A stretch of 64,000 bases of DNA from contig OZ024930.1 of the NCBI GenBank assembly GCA_964017235.1, positions 149,544,221 through 149,608,220 on the forward strand, in the 5' to 3' direction. Source of the DNA: Sabellastarte sp. h YS-2021 (lineage: Eukaryota; Annelida; Polychaeta; Sabellida; Sabellidae). Under the pieces are notes generated by a model that had not been told where the DNA came from, ran no database searches, and was given only the letters and a program-made list of their open reading frames with translations. Each line of letters starts with the position of its first letter. Position 1 is the first letter of the stretch. Positions 1 through 10,936 of the stretch are shown here, one piece after another. The position numbers and the translations under genes are program-made.

Positions 1-424
1 TCTCCCTCGGGGCTTGGCCAGATTGGAGCTTAGACAGCTTTCCATAACGGGTTCGCTGGGACTCGAACCAACGACTCACATCAAAGGGCTGGAGCTTGAG
101 TTCTGCAGATATTTCTGCCCAGAGAGCCTCTCTTCTGGTCCTGTCGTGGAAACGTGAATGTTCCTTGTCATACAGTTCAGGATGCAGCTTTACAAATTCC
201 ACAATGGAAACTTCCTGGCTGTCTGTAAAAGTGGCACACACCCTGGCTCTCTTGGCTGAAGAATGGCACTCCGGATCTTCTTCACACCTCTCTTCTTCTT
301 CTGCCACAGCTTCCCCAATAGCTGGACCTTCCTCAATCTCATCCTCCTCTCTCCTCTCAGTTGCTTCTTCTGTAATAACTTCACTCCTCTCCTCTACTTG
401 ACTTTCCTTCTCCCTCTCATCCAT
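1..424 (-). CDS. MADF / Myb-SANT-like DNA-binding domain exon (partial)
   Basis: The minus strand reads open from 448 to the window edge. A highly acidic linker (many Glu, about 60 residues) leads into VEFVKLHPELYDKEHSRF, then RREALWAEI and RWFESQRTRYGKLSK. This is the three-helix pattern of MADF/Myb-SANT-like domains, which bind DNA in transcription factors and in proteins derived from Harbinger-type transposons. An ATG lies at 424. An acceptor-like CAG just upstream would instead begin an exon at 448 in the same frame, so 424 may be an internal Met. The frame leaves the window at base 1, so the C-terminus is missing. No neighbouring exon could be tied to it. It could be a host regulator or a domesticated/mobile transposon protein; the sequence here cannot decide. 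Confidence 0.65.
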   Translation of the reverse strand, partial: MDEREKESQVEERSEVITEEATERREEDEIEEGPAIGEAVAEEEERCEEDPECHSSAKRARVCATFTDSQEVSIVEFVKLHPELYDKEHSRFHDRTRREALWAEISAELKLQPFDVSRWFESQRTRYGKLSKLQSGQAPRE

Positions 425-480
425 CCATCTATTTCGCCCTACCTTGCTCTGCTATATGGTGGAGTTTACTGTAGGTAAGC

Positions 481-982
481 AGGGGATAAATAAGAATATA
501 AATAAACAAGGTTTAAACACTACAGAAAATATTTTCCCCATCTTATATAAAGGAAAAATTCACGTCCAAGGCTCATGAAATGCTGTACATGCATGCATAA
601 GGAAAAGGTGTTAAAATAAAGTCATAAATTGTATGTAGTGTGCTTTCAATTCTGTCAGTGGGAATTATATTTATTTTGTTTAACAGGTTGTAACTCTGTT
701 TACAAAAATAAATATAAATTATGTATCTGAATATACTGTACATTAATGTTAATTCGTGGTGGTGTTGTGGGTAGGTGGCGTTTTGACTGGTTTCCTTTTA
801 AAACTGGCCCCTGGTAGCAATAAAGTCTGTTTTCTGTGCCATATACAAAGCCCTAATTAAGTTACAAACAGAGAATCGAGGGTGTCGCCGGGGTGTACAT
901 GGTTTTTGGTGCGTTTGACGTCTGCGCTTTTCTATGATACGACAGGTTTTCTTCGTTTCCGAAGATATCTTGCCAATTACAT
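481..982. other. No gene seen; AT-rich flank
   Basis: No reading frame with recognisable domain content and no clear repeat was found here. If the 1-424 exon has further upstream exons, an intron or promoter could lie in this stretch, but nothing specific supports it. Confidence 0.5.
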
Positions 983-1210
983 GGGTGGACACAAAGATAA
1001 ACGGTGGACACGAAGATAAACGATTTTTGGAATGAAAAATAAAGCTATGTAAACAACAAAATCATATACATTACATATTAAAATAGACTGAAACAAATAT
1101 TTTTATGATATTTCTTGGTTATTTGGTGAATTATTTTTGTTTATTCAACGAAAATATGCAAATTTCCGAAAATCGTTTATCTTCGTGTCCGTTTATCTTT
1201 GTGTCCACCC
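983..1210. repeat. Fold-back MITE-like hairpin with ~45-bp inverted repeats
   Basis: The left arm begins GGGTGGACACAAAGATAAAC at 983 and runs to about 1035. The right arm (1164-1210) is its near-perfect reverse complement and ends in GTGTCCACCC. The left arm holds a short internal tandem copy of the GGTGGACAC..AGATAAAC unit. The arms are ~126 bp apart and enclose no transposase. Immediate flanks show no convincing target duplication, so the superfamily is unassigned. Confidence 0.7.
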
Positions 1211-4200
1211 GTGCAGCCTGCATTATCGCCCCACTGTAACCCATTTTGTCAAAATAAAACAAACTGTGCTGACATATAATATGACAACACACAAAACAAA
1301 ATGCTATATATATCATACATACAAGAGGATGTCTTGTAGGAAACGCAGAATGCGACAATAATCGTTTCAAAAACGAAAGTCCCCTTGTTGACATTTTCAA
1401 TACGAAATTGGCTAGAACCACGTTAGGAACTAGTTGAACGGAGTTGAACGTATCCAAAAGCTGTAGCTAAAAGAAACATGAAAAATCTGTAAAAAAACAT
1501 ATATTTTAATATTGTCACCTATTAGGTACAAAAATTCTTGCATATTCAGATAGGGTAAAATAAAATTGAGATCACTTAGATAACTGAAATTGCTTGCAAG
1601 TGATCATGCATCTTTGCTGGATCACTAGGTGTAATTATATATTAGTTATGCTGAAAGGTACCACACAGATACAAAGGATCATTTCTAATTATTTTATACA
1701 AATCGTCCCCCTGAATAGCCCTTTTGGCTTTATTGACTGTTCTAGTATGTAAAGACTAAAGACTGATTTAGTTTCGTTGAACATTGTTTACATTTACATG
1801 TATTTCATTAAGGTTTTAACAATTGAACACTTTTTACAAATGATATTTGATTTTTTTGTTTCAAAAAAGTGTTAATAGCTAAATCCTTAAACAAAAAATT
1901 TGCAATACGTTGCATTATTTTTCATGTTTCAGCAACATATTTATGAATATATATTTTGCAATAAATAAGTCAATAAAAAGTAACATTTCTTCAAATAAAA
2001 ACTGTCAGAAAATATATTAATTTGTCATTAAAATGGCAAATATCTCATTATTTTAACTCTGTTCGTAATTTATTATCACTTATCACTCTTTATAATTCCT
2101 TATTATTCTTTTCTTTATTCCTGCACCTTTTCCTACATGAAATTACTTTTATCTAGCGTTTAAGGTCTTTGTACATATGTGTAGTGAAGATTTTAATACA
2201 CGTTGAGCATTTGTCTTTCACATTAATGGAATTTTTATCACATTTTGGAGTTATTAATGTAACAAATGTATTTAAAATAGGTTAACCTGATCATAGGAAT
2301 ATTAATACACACACATTATATCCCACACCACATTTTCATATCCCTCCTCCCCTTACATACACTTAATCCTTTCATAATATAAAGAGCCTTGACCAGTGAT
2401 ACTTTTATCATATTGATAATTGTACTCCCTTTCAATTAATTAGCTTGCAGCTGTGTGTGTTTTATATTAATAATATGTTTTAGTCATTTTATGTTTACAA
2501 TCCACATATATTGTCACACATCATAAATTCACATATCCCTTATAAGTATTTAATCCTTCTACAGCCTTGACCACTGTCCCTGTTAAAATCTGTAGTAGAA
2601 TTACTGCAGGGTGATTGCATATATGAGTAAGAAGTCACTTTTTTCTACAAAACCTGCATACAAAGTAGATTCATCTACACAAAAGGCATTTTTACTGGAA
2701 TTGGTAATTTTGTTGATGAGCTATACAGAAACAGAAATTATTATTTTAAAAAAATTTGATTAATAACTTTATTATTGTTGAAATAAGTATTTAGAAATTT
2801 GAAAAAAAAAATCATACCCATGAGATAATCTAAACATGCTATTGCAAAAATGTCTCTTCAAAAGAGAACAATCCTAGTACATTATGTACAACACATTAGA
2901 AAATAAAAATTTTATTGGGCCCTATGCAATATACGAACACTGCTCTCAGCTTTTAATAATTTTGGATATGTAGTTACATTACTAATTGAAAATCCAGCAG
3001 AGGAAGTTACCAGAACGCAAACATAATTTTTTTTGAATAATTACAGCTGCAGTGTAAGGCTTGGACAGTGCAATATAAAGAAATATTTATATTCTGTGAT
3101 ATTTGTATAGAAGATTATGATAATATATCACTGTACTGACATTAGATGTCAATACCCCGTCACATACAGCAGAATGTAATAAACGATAAATTTTTTATCA
3201 ACAAGATATTAATAATTTAATGCAGTAATGATTACATCAATACTAATTTCAGACAATGGCTCATCCAATATGTATAACACAACACCCAGTATAAAAGCTA
3301 ATGAAAACACAGTATCACTCTCCTTGTTTTGTGCACTGAAACACATTTATAAAGCTTTTTCTGGAAGAGGGTACACAATGCGGTAGATAACTAGGTTTTA
3401 TCTCCACTGCAGAGAATGTGTGTATATACTTCTGTGTGAAATCCCTCCTCAGTTGAACTATACGTCAATGTAGATACTCCCCAGTGATCTTGTTTATCAC
3501 AGTACACAGCTCTACACTTGCAGAAATCCCCTTTCTTGTATTTTGACAAACGCTAAAGCTAATATGCAGGTCTCATGTTAATTAACAAATATTGAAAAAA
3601 CTTTTTAGACTAAAATAACTTATGATTCCTTTGGATTTAAAACTTAGTGTAATGATCTATGGCTACAAATATGATTTCTGATAAGGTGTATAGTCAAAAA
3701 AACCTTCATGAAGTTTTAAAACTCTGTTGCTTTGAACCATGGAAGTCTTCTAATACATTTGGTGAAACTTGTTTGGAAAGTATAGCCAGGATGATAATCC
3801 CCAGCTGATTTATTTATTGTGAAAAAGAGAAGGAAGTAAAGTTTATATATGAAGTAAACCTAAGTTAAATTTTTATTTCAGTTTTGCAAACTTCACTTTT
3901 ATTTGTACATTTATACAAACCTTAACAGATAAGGGTAACAATTTTATCCATGACTGGTCTGATCATTTCTTGTTCAATAATAATATTACCAAATACGTAA
4001 AAATAATTGGGGGTGGCTACACATGAAGTAACTAGTTCCCATGTAATTTATATCTGAAGCTAACAGAGGTAGATAAATAGGGTGTAAAAGGATGACAATT
4101 AAGAATCCAAGTAATCAGTAAAGATGTCTAACCTGAATATGATAATTTAGCCATATCTTTCATGAGTAATTACTTACTTATTAATGGATAAAGCCCTTTA

Positions 4201-4944
4201 TGAGGCCTAGAACTTACTAGTTCTGGAATTTTATTTAGAGCATCAGGACTAAAATAGTCATATTAAAGCCTTGAATCAGTGTATTTTCAATGTCTTTTTT
4301 CTCTTACATTACAATTTGCTATCAATTTATTTTTCAGAACAGTACATCTTTCTTGATGCAGTTTAAATTATTATCAACACAGTTTTATAAACTAATTTTT
4401 AAACAGAATGTAGAAAAGTTTAAAATCTGATTAAGACATTTCACTATTTTAAATGCGATATGTAACCTATTAATGTGAAAGAGATAAAACTATGAAACTA
4501 TTGCCTTGGAATCTAAGTATCAGTATATCTATTCACAGCTAGCATGTGAGTCAAAAGTGTTGTCATTTCCCCCTTCTTGCCAATTGTGTGTGGAGAGAGG
4601 AATTGTTTATCAGAGGAGCTAAAAAGCTGTGTATTATACATATTAGATCCTGCTTGGTGGTATTTTATGTACATTCACAACAATTCTCTGTATATTTTCA
4701 AATATATTCAAGTTAATTTCTTTGCCTTTGTCCTTTAACAAAAATTGTACCATTTTCCATACTTTTTGATAAAAAATTAAACACGTTTTCAAAAGTTTAA
4801 GAAATGTAATTAACGTGTTGTAAAAGTTATTATAACTTTTTTTGTTATTTTGTCATTATCTTTCTTAAAATTTTTAACTGTCAAATGCCGCAAACATTTA
4901 CGTGCTCTGTATTTGATAAGATCATTGAACATAGATAAACATTA
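1211..4944. other. AT-rich stretch without recognisable genes
   Basis: Read in both orientations, this stretch shows only short frames and simple AT-rich sequence. I recognise no protein domain, RNA gene or strong repeat. Weak unassigned repeats may be present. Confidence 0.45.
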
Positions 4945-5785
4945 TATGAATATAGACAGCAGGTATTTATTTTAAATACCTTACAAACATTTTGTACTAT
5001 GTCAGGTATGCAAGTAAATGTTAGCAAGCCTCAAATAATTATTTTTAGAAAATGAAAGATGGTTTTTAAGTACACAAAAAATCGAGGTTGTCTCTTACTA
5101 CAAGTATTTGGGGCTGTTCTTCTCATGAAGACTTAACTGGTCTTATGCTACTGAATGTCTCACCATGCAATCAAGCAAATCCCTGCATCTGATTAGAATG
5201 TTACAGAGTAAATACCTTAATCTTCCACCAGAGGTACTGTTTGCATTATTTTACACTGTGATTGTTCCATTAGTAATTTATGCATGCTAAAAACCTATTG
5301 TTTAGAGATGGTTTTGCTTATGAATATCAAGAAGTTGGTGATCAAAAGCAGTTCTTATGTATGTTTAAACAGAGACTGAAAGACAACTATGTTCAGGAAT
5401 GGGCTAGTAGTATAAATGAAACATCAAAGCTGAAGTTCTATTGTAAGTACAAAAGCATTTTTGAAATAGAAAAATACTTATCAGTAGACGGCATTAGAAA
5501 ATACTGAATTCTCTAAGTTTCGTTTTTTAAATCATGACCTTTGTGTGGAAAGAGGTAGGCAAAAAAATGTGCCATACAATTTTAGACTTTGTGTCTTTTG
5601 ATTAATAAGGAGTCTAAATTACATAGAAGATGAATTTCATGCATATTTAATCTGTCCTTTGTATGAAGAACTGAGAACAAGGTATCTCCCTCAAGGCATC
5701 AAGGACAACTAAGCTAGCTTGTAATTTATTTGACTGTTTCAATAAAAGATTTTCATATCTGGCTTATCAGACTTAATTCATAGAT
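4945..5785 (+). pseudogene. Non-LTR (LINE) reverse transcriptase 3' fragment
   Basis: Broken plus-strand frames read like the end of a LINE ORF2. First come residues like VNVSKPQIIIFRK and a YLGL-type segment near 5105 (end of the RT palm and thumb). Next is LPPEVLFALFYTVIVPL near 5222. Then an open stretch (5280-5507) contains QRLKDNYVQEWASSIN and KYLSVDGIRKY. The last part matches the Cys/His tail of such proteins: NFRLC, then IEDEFHAYLICPLYEELR and NLFDCFNKRFSYLAYQT. Several stops and frame changes make it non-functional. The 5' end, endonuclease and catalytic RT motif are missing, which is typical of 5'-truncated LINE copies. The clade cannot be named from this fragment. Confidence 0.75.
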
Positions 5786-6024
5786 TATTGACTATAAATA
5801 AACATATACACACGTGTGTCTAGCTATTTTCAAATATACAAGGAAGTTTTCTATTTCTCGCAAACATGTTCTATTTTTAGCACTTTATAAATGAGAGGTG
5901 ATTGTTTAGTGTGTATGAAAAATGTATTGCTTTATATACTTTGGAGTTTTAAAGTTTAAAATTAAACTGTCATGAGAGTAATGTTTTTATTTATGCGATT
6001 TAATGTACAGTACGTATAGTGCAC

Positions 6025-7083
6025 CAGCTAGACTAGTACTATCCCCGCACGTCCAATTATCAACCACATAAGCGGGAAAATTGCCGATAAATAATATGAA
6101 ATAACATACCTTTGCAAATGTCCAGTTGGTTATTGTCATATTTTGTTATCTATGTATTGGCATGTATATATCCTGTTTTGATATGATATTTTGCACAGAA
6201 ATGATTGTTTTTCTTAGGTATGTCACACTTGCTATACAGGAAGCCTCACTTCCAATTATCGATCACATGACTAAAGGTTGCATCTAAAGCCAGAAGTAGC
6301 AGATTTAAGGTTGTAAGGTTAATAAAAAGTACTATTGATAACAAAAATTGATAAAAGTATGAAATTTAGTGTATCAGCATACACAAAATTGTAATAATTA
6401 GGATCTGGAATATATCTTATGTTTGGAGGGCTGATGCATCGCTACTTTTTTATTCACAGTAAAGAGAAAAAGTCTCAAAAACTTGGCTGCACCTCTACTT
6501 GAGTAACCTTCCTCAAGCACAGCTTACAATGCAAAGATCAGATGATCGGCATCATAAACGATACACTTTTTGACAACATGGTCAGGATTTTTCTGCAATA
6601 ATATGCTACAAAACCTTCTTTTAAAATGAAGTAAAAGAAATATTTGAGAAACAATTTTTAACTTTTCTGGGAGAGGACCCATAAGGACCATATCACTCTC
6701 TCAGGTTTAGTACACATTACTCTGAACAATTTAGACCTATTTATTGGTTTGGATAGAAAATAAACAGAATTCTACAGTAGAGAAATGAACTTATTGACAG
6801 AAACATTTATAAAATACTTTAAAATTAAAGATTTATAAATTGTGAAAAACGGACATTAGTGTCTTGAGCAATTATCACATACACTTTTTAACTTATAAAT
6901 TTCATACCTGCTTTAACCTCATCTTTTTGAAAGTTTTGTGAGATATTATTTCAGAAGTTATTTACATTCAATTCTCCCATCGACAAATTCGAAACGCAGT
7001 CATGTGACCTAAGAAAGGTGATATTTGTTCCCGGTCGATAATAGGAAGTGGTCGATAACGGGACGTGCGACGATAGTACATCC
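6025..7083. mobile_element. Degenerate DNA element with ~43-bp terminal inverted repeats
   Basis: The left end (6025-6067: GACTAGTACTATCC, then GCACGTCC, then TTATCAACCAC) matches the reverse complement of 7048-7091 (GATGTACTATCG, GCACGTCC, TTATCGACCAC) at about three quarters of positions. The ~1 kb interior has no transposase-like frame. A short related motif (TCCAATTATCGATCAC) recurs inside near 6252. The right end is interrupted by the 7084-7442 MITE. Superfamily unresolved. Confidence 0.45.
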
Positions 7084-7442
7084 TAGACCGAGTTTCTGTC
7101 CCGTCGCCAATGCGTACCATCAGTATATCAATAGCAATTGGTGACGGTGTAACGTGAAATTTTTCCCGGAAGTAAAATTTTTCTTCTAGGTCCCTTCTAA
7201 ACCACGGATCTCATTTATTACTGTATTTTATTGCTGTTAAATGATAGTTTAAGAAATATAATGTACATATATCGATAACTTTCAACAATATATTGGATAT
7301 TATATTAAATAAAGTGTTTTCGGTTTATAATATAACCATTTCTGCGCATGCGCGATAGCGTGGAAACGGGTAAAAAGACAGGAAGAAGAAAAATTTCACG
7401 GCAGAAAAATTTCACGGGACAACGGGACAGAAACTCGGTCTA
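7084..7442. mobile_element. TA-flanked MITE (Tc1/mariner-like size and ends)
   Basis: The 19-bp inverted ends GACCGAGTTTCTGTCCCGT (7086-7104) and their exact complement ending at 7440 are flanked by TA on both sides (7084-7085, 7441-7442). A subterminal CGTGAAATTTTTC motif occurs at the left (~7153) and twice at the right (~7393 and ~7410). The 355-bp body codes for nothing recognisable. It sits at the right terminus of the older 6025-7083 element. Confidence 0.75.
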
Positions 7443-7633
7443 TAGTACACCCGTGTCACTAATATAAAATGTCATGTTACACAAGTTGTTTGTATGTTAT
7501 CTGATTTTACATTAAATTATTATCATAAATACAATAACTGAACCCTGGTTTATATGAATCAGTGTATATGCATCACATAAAATGGGATTAGCTACCTGTT
7601 TTATATCACTCCACAGTCACTACTAGTAGTAGT

Positions 7634-7665
7634 ATAGGGACCGTTGTGCTTCGCCGATAGTGGAT
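7634..7665 (+). repeat. Left copy of an inverted repeat paired with 20295-20323
   Basis: TAGGGACCGTTGTGC followed by CGATAGTGG here is matched in inverted orientation at 20295-20323 (about 28 of 31 bases). The pair brackets the whole LTR retrotransposon plus the pogo MITE. It may be the ends of one older DNA element into which the LTR element inserted. The sequence between 7666 and 8071 shows no gene. Confidence 0.5.
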
Positions 7666-8071
7666 AACCCCTAGTGGTGGGATCGCCAGCTTAAATGGCA
7701 GATGGAGCATCACTTGTTAGAAGCGAGTTGAACTCGAGTTATTTTCGGGATAAAGTATTTCGTTTGTCAGCCATCAATATGGAAAATATTTTACATAACC
7801 GTACATGAGCCAAAACTTTGACCTGGAAATGGCTTTCGCGATATAATTTAAGTTAAATCTTTACTGAATTAAGCCAGAATAAAGTAAAAATGCCATATAT
7901 TTTTTTAAATTTCAGATATTTCTATTGTTTTGGTGAAGTGTCAGCCTTAGATGGTGAAAATATTGATGTTTTCAAAAACTCAAGTTTCACTTGTGCAGAT
8001 CGATGTTACCCCCAATTATCGCCCATCGAGTTACAACTTGAGTTTCAGTCAACTCGTCCCAGCACTAATAT

Positions 8072-8310
8072 TGTGAAAGTTACCTGTGACAGGAGACTCT
8101 ATGGACACTGGAGTGTTAGTTGGACACTTCTGGAATCCAGGCAGTCATTTAAATACGCCGTTGAGCAGTACAGATGACGACGTCTGCAGAAAGCACCCAA
8201 TTCTTTGGAACACAAACAACACTCGGAGAGTACTAAAATGCGTCTTCAACGACAGCCGTACTGACGGCCGGAACTCCCGTAAATCCCGGAAATCTCCGTG
8301 ATTCACCACA
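8072..8310 (-). repeat. 3' LTR of the LTR retrotransposon
   Basis: This 239-bp segment is bounded by TG..CA and is a near-identical direct repeat of 19202-19431. On the minus strand it starts TGTGGTGAATCACGG and ends ACTTTCACA. A TATA-like GTATTTAAATG (minus strand, 8156-8146) is a plausible core promoter. The only length difference from the other LTR is an extra ~9 bp near 8270. Confidence 0.8.
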
Positions 8311-8322
8311 CTATCTCCCCTT
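8311..8322 (-). other. Polypurine tract
   Basis: On the minus strand AAGGGGAGATAG lies directly before the TGTGG start of the 3' LTR. This is the expected site and composition of the primer for plus-strand cDNA synthesis. The same sequence also follows the outer edge of the 5' LTR, which is unexpected. Confidence 0.7.
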
Positions 8323-9039
8323 AAATTTTTAAGAGAGATACTAATTCTGAATGACACTAACACTAACTAGGACTACATGTTATGACTAAATTAACACTAC
8401 CTAGGACTACAGATTAACACTAATTTGAAAAGTGTTAGTAAGTGCTAGATATACTTTTTAAGATACATGCTAATTCTAAATACAATAAGTATCTATCTGA
8501 TAATACTCATCAAAAGCATCAAACAACGATGGATCTATTATCAAGAACATCTAATTGCTTTGACTATAAGTCTTATGACTCTAAACTTTACATTTCTCTT
8601 GACCATGCAATAACATTTACCTCCATTTAATATTTCAAAGAAAATATAGAATACTCACAGATTATCTTCAAGACCTTTGTAAATTAATGTTCCTACTACA
8701 AACTACAAAGATTCACATAAATGTACAAGCACATAATAATGATATACATATCCAACAATCGGATCATATATTGGAAAATAACAATGCTTGTTTTACATTG
8801 ATCGTATGTCTTTGTGACCAACAGAATCACAAGAAGAATATGACCAATTGATCACCAGACAATTACTCTATGTGTAACATATAGTAACAACTAAATAACA
8901 CTGTAATAATAAACATATGTTTTCATAATAACCCTATTTACAAACTGTTGATTTAGCCACAATGGCAGACCAACAGATTCCAACTCAAACAATAAATAAC
9001 TATCATTAACCTGGTAATTTAATAACTAAAATCTCCCTA
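8323..9039. other. Non-coding 3' part of the LTR element
   Basis: This stretch between the TatD-type ORF and the polypurine tract contains short imperfect repeats of CTAGGACTAC and AACACTAA (8360-8430) but no recognisable coding sequence. Confidence 0.5.
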
Positions 9040-10378
9040 TCATTGAATTCTATATAATCTACTTGTGTTCACAGTGGTCCTACTTAAAACCTGCTCCCAT
9101 GACATCCCTAACACAAAAGCGACCTCCTTGGCCACCTCACAAACCAGACCATGATGACTCGCCACACCCTTTCGATAAGAAAGATAAGGTGAATCACTCT
9201 CCAAGACAAATCTGTCTAACTGGAAATGGCGAACCACATCCACCGTTTGGCACCTATAGTCAAACTTTGGCGCTAAACCAAAACAACAATTTGGGAACAG
9301 ATCAACCCATTCTTTTGCCTCATCCAAACCCCCTACAAAACAATGCAAATGAATGGAATGATATTTTGGCAAAATCTTTTTCAATATACTCCGACAATCC
9401 TTCCCTGCTTGATTTTCACCATAATATCTTTCCCTGCAATGAATAACCAAAACCTTGTTATGAACAACAGCAAGTGGTACTAATGTTCTCAGCAAGACCC
9501 TCTGAGCTCCCCATGAATATTCCGGATAGGTATAGTCCAAACCAACCTCACCGAGACCCACAACCCGAGAACCTTTGAGTAGTTCATTCACCCTGCTATA
9601 GTGCTGAGTTTCAAAACTTGTTGCCAACCTAGGATGAAAACCCACAGAAAACCACAGCCTTTCATCCTGAATGGTATAACCATTTTCCCACTGAGCTGGA
9701 AAACACAAGTTACCAATCAATGAGCTGAACTCAACATTGCAATTCACCCTTCTTTCTACTTTCTCTAGAGTTGACACTTTAAACTCTTTCAACAACATTT
9801 CCGGGTGGAAATGAGAGTCTGAAGCTAACATTGGAAGCGACATACTCTGTGACCCCTCAACTTCCCTTAATAAAACTTGGCGATCAGGAACTGAGTAACA
9901 TGAGGAGATTACAAATTGTTCGCCAATGTAACAACTCTTGTAAATCACTAACTGACATGCTGGGAATCTCAGTTGCAAGAACACTAGAAACATGTTTAAT
10001 TTTATCATCAATAACATGCTCTTGAGTTGTCAACAAATCTTTCTGCTTAACCAGAACAATCAATGCTAAACAATCAACAACATTCAGTTCTGTACAGAAA
10101 AACTGTAACATATTCCTGTACACACACAACAGTACATTTCCTTCAATGTGATTCTCATCAAGAGCTTTTGGGAAATGAGTTCGTATGGCATGTCTTTTCA
10201 CAACCTTAGCTCGTACCTCACAAATAGGACAAGGGTGTGATTTCTTAAACCCTACCTTCACAGGTATGGGCCGTCCTATCAGTTCAGCATCTACCCGGTT
10301 ACTGAGCTCTCTCAATGGTTGTTGTACATCACAGGGATAGCCTTCCTCTATGTAATCTAGTTCAAGGTCTGAATCCAT
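9040..10378 (-). pseudogene. TatD-family metal-dependent DNase-like ORF with N-terminal zinc finger (one frameshift)
   Basis: Two minus-strand frames form one protein broken by a single frameshift near 9890-9910. The N-terminal part (from ATG 10378) has a C2H2-like finger, CPIC then RHAIRTHFP. The C-terminal part, numbered in its 325-codon frame, keeps every metal-ligand motif of TatD-type hydrolases: DSHFHP (H69, H71), GLGEVGLDY (E157), VIHCRE (H193), IHLHCF (H223, H225) and LESDSPYL (D275). TatD proteins are TIM-barrel, metal-dependent nucleases. It has no introns, shares the orientation of pol and sits between pol and the polypurine tract, where other elements carry env or an extra ORF. 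I infer it belongs to the element. The alternative is a processed host gene captured by, or lying next to, the retrotransposon. A fresh frameshift next to intact active-site residues suggests recent function. Confidence 0.75.
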
Positions 10379-10608
10379 GAACTAAACAAATACATAAATA
10401 TTGATTAATATTTAAATCATAGATAGTTATAGTGTCTATAACTGAAGGTAACTCCACACAAAAGTTGTTCTAACACAAACATGGAGTTTCCGCAACTAAA
10501 ATAAACGGGAGCTGTTGCAGCATTTAAAGATCCTTATGTGGGTATCTTTCCAAAATTCTGAAATTAAAACTAACTAAATTAATAAAAAAATTAAAATTAT
10601 TACAATAG

Positions 10609-10873
10609 CTGTGGATCTACATGTCAGCAGACCCACACATTCACAAATTCTAAAAATAAAACAAATCAAAGTTATTACAAAATTTGTGGACCTACATCAG
10701 AGCAGACCCACATATCATCAAATCCTGAAAATGAAACAATTTAGAACTACAACTTATGTGGATCTACATTTGAGCAGACCCACATCATGCATAAAATAAA
10801 ACGTTTTTATATTACACCTCAGACCCTAAAAATGTTACAATTGTTGTAGATCTACTTGCTGCAGACCCACAAT
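10609..10873. repeat. Four tandem stem-loop units between pol and the TatD-type ORF
   Basis: Four copies, starting near 10609, 10684, 10756 and 10846, each read TGTGGATCTACAT, a short loop, then GCAGACCCACA with minor variants. TGTGG and CCACA pair, extended by GATCTAC/GCAGACC-like arms. Spacing is about 73-90 bp with AT-rich spacers. On the element's own strand each would fold as an RNA hairpin. Possible roles are transcript processing or stability, packaging, or an internal initiation/termination signal; none is shown. Confidence 0.65.
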
Positions 10874-10936
10874 CTAAAAATACATCAAGTTATATTAATA
10901 ATAAACTTAATTATTTAACTACTTCTCAAACTTGAC

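Noticed and set aside
9063-9446. 127-codon plus-strand frame
   Set aside because: It lies opposite the TatD-type ORF, whose motifs are unmistakable.
10609-10873. CRISPR-like spacing of short repeats
   Set aside because: Repeats are imperfect, spacers AT-rich and related, and the setting is a eukaryotic retrotransposon; stem-loop units explain it better.
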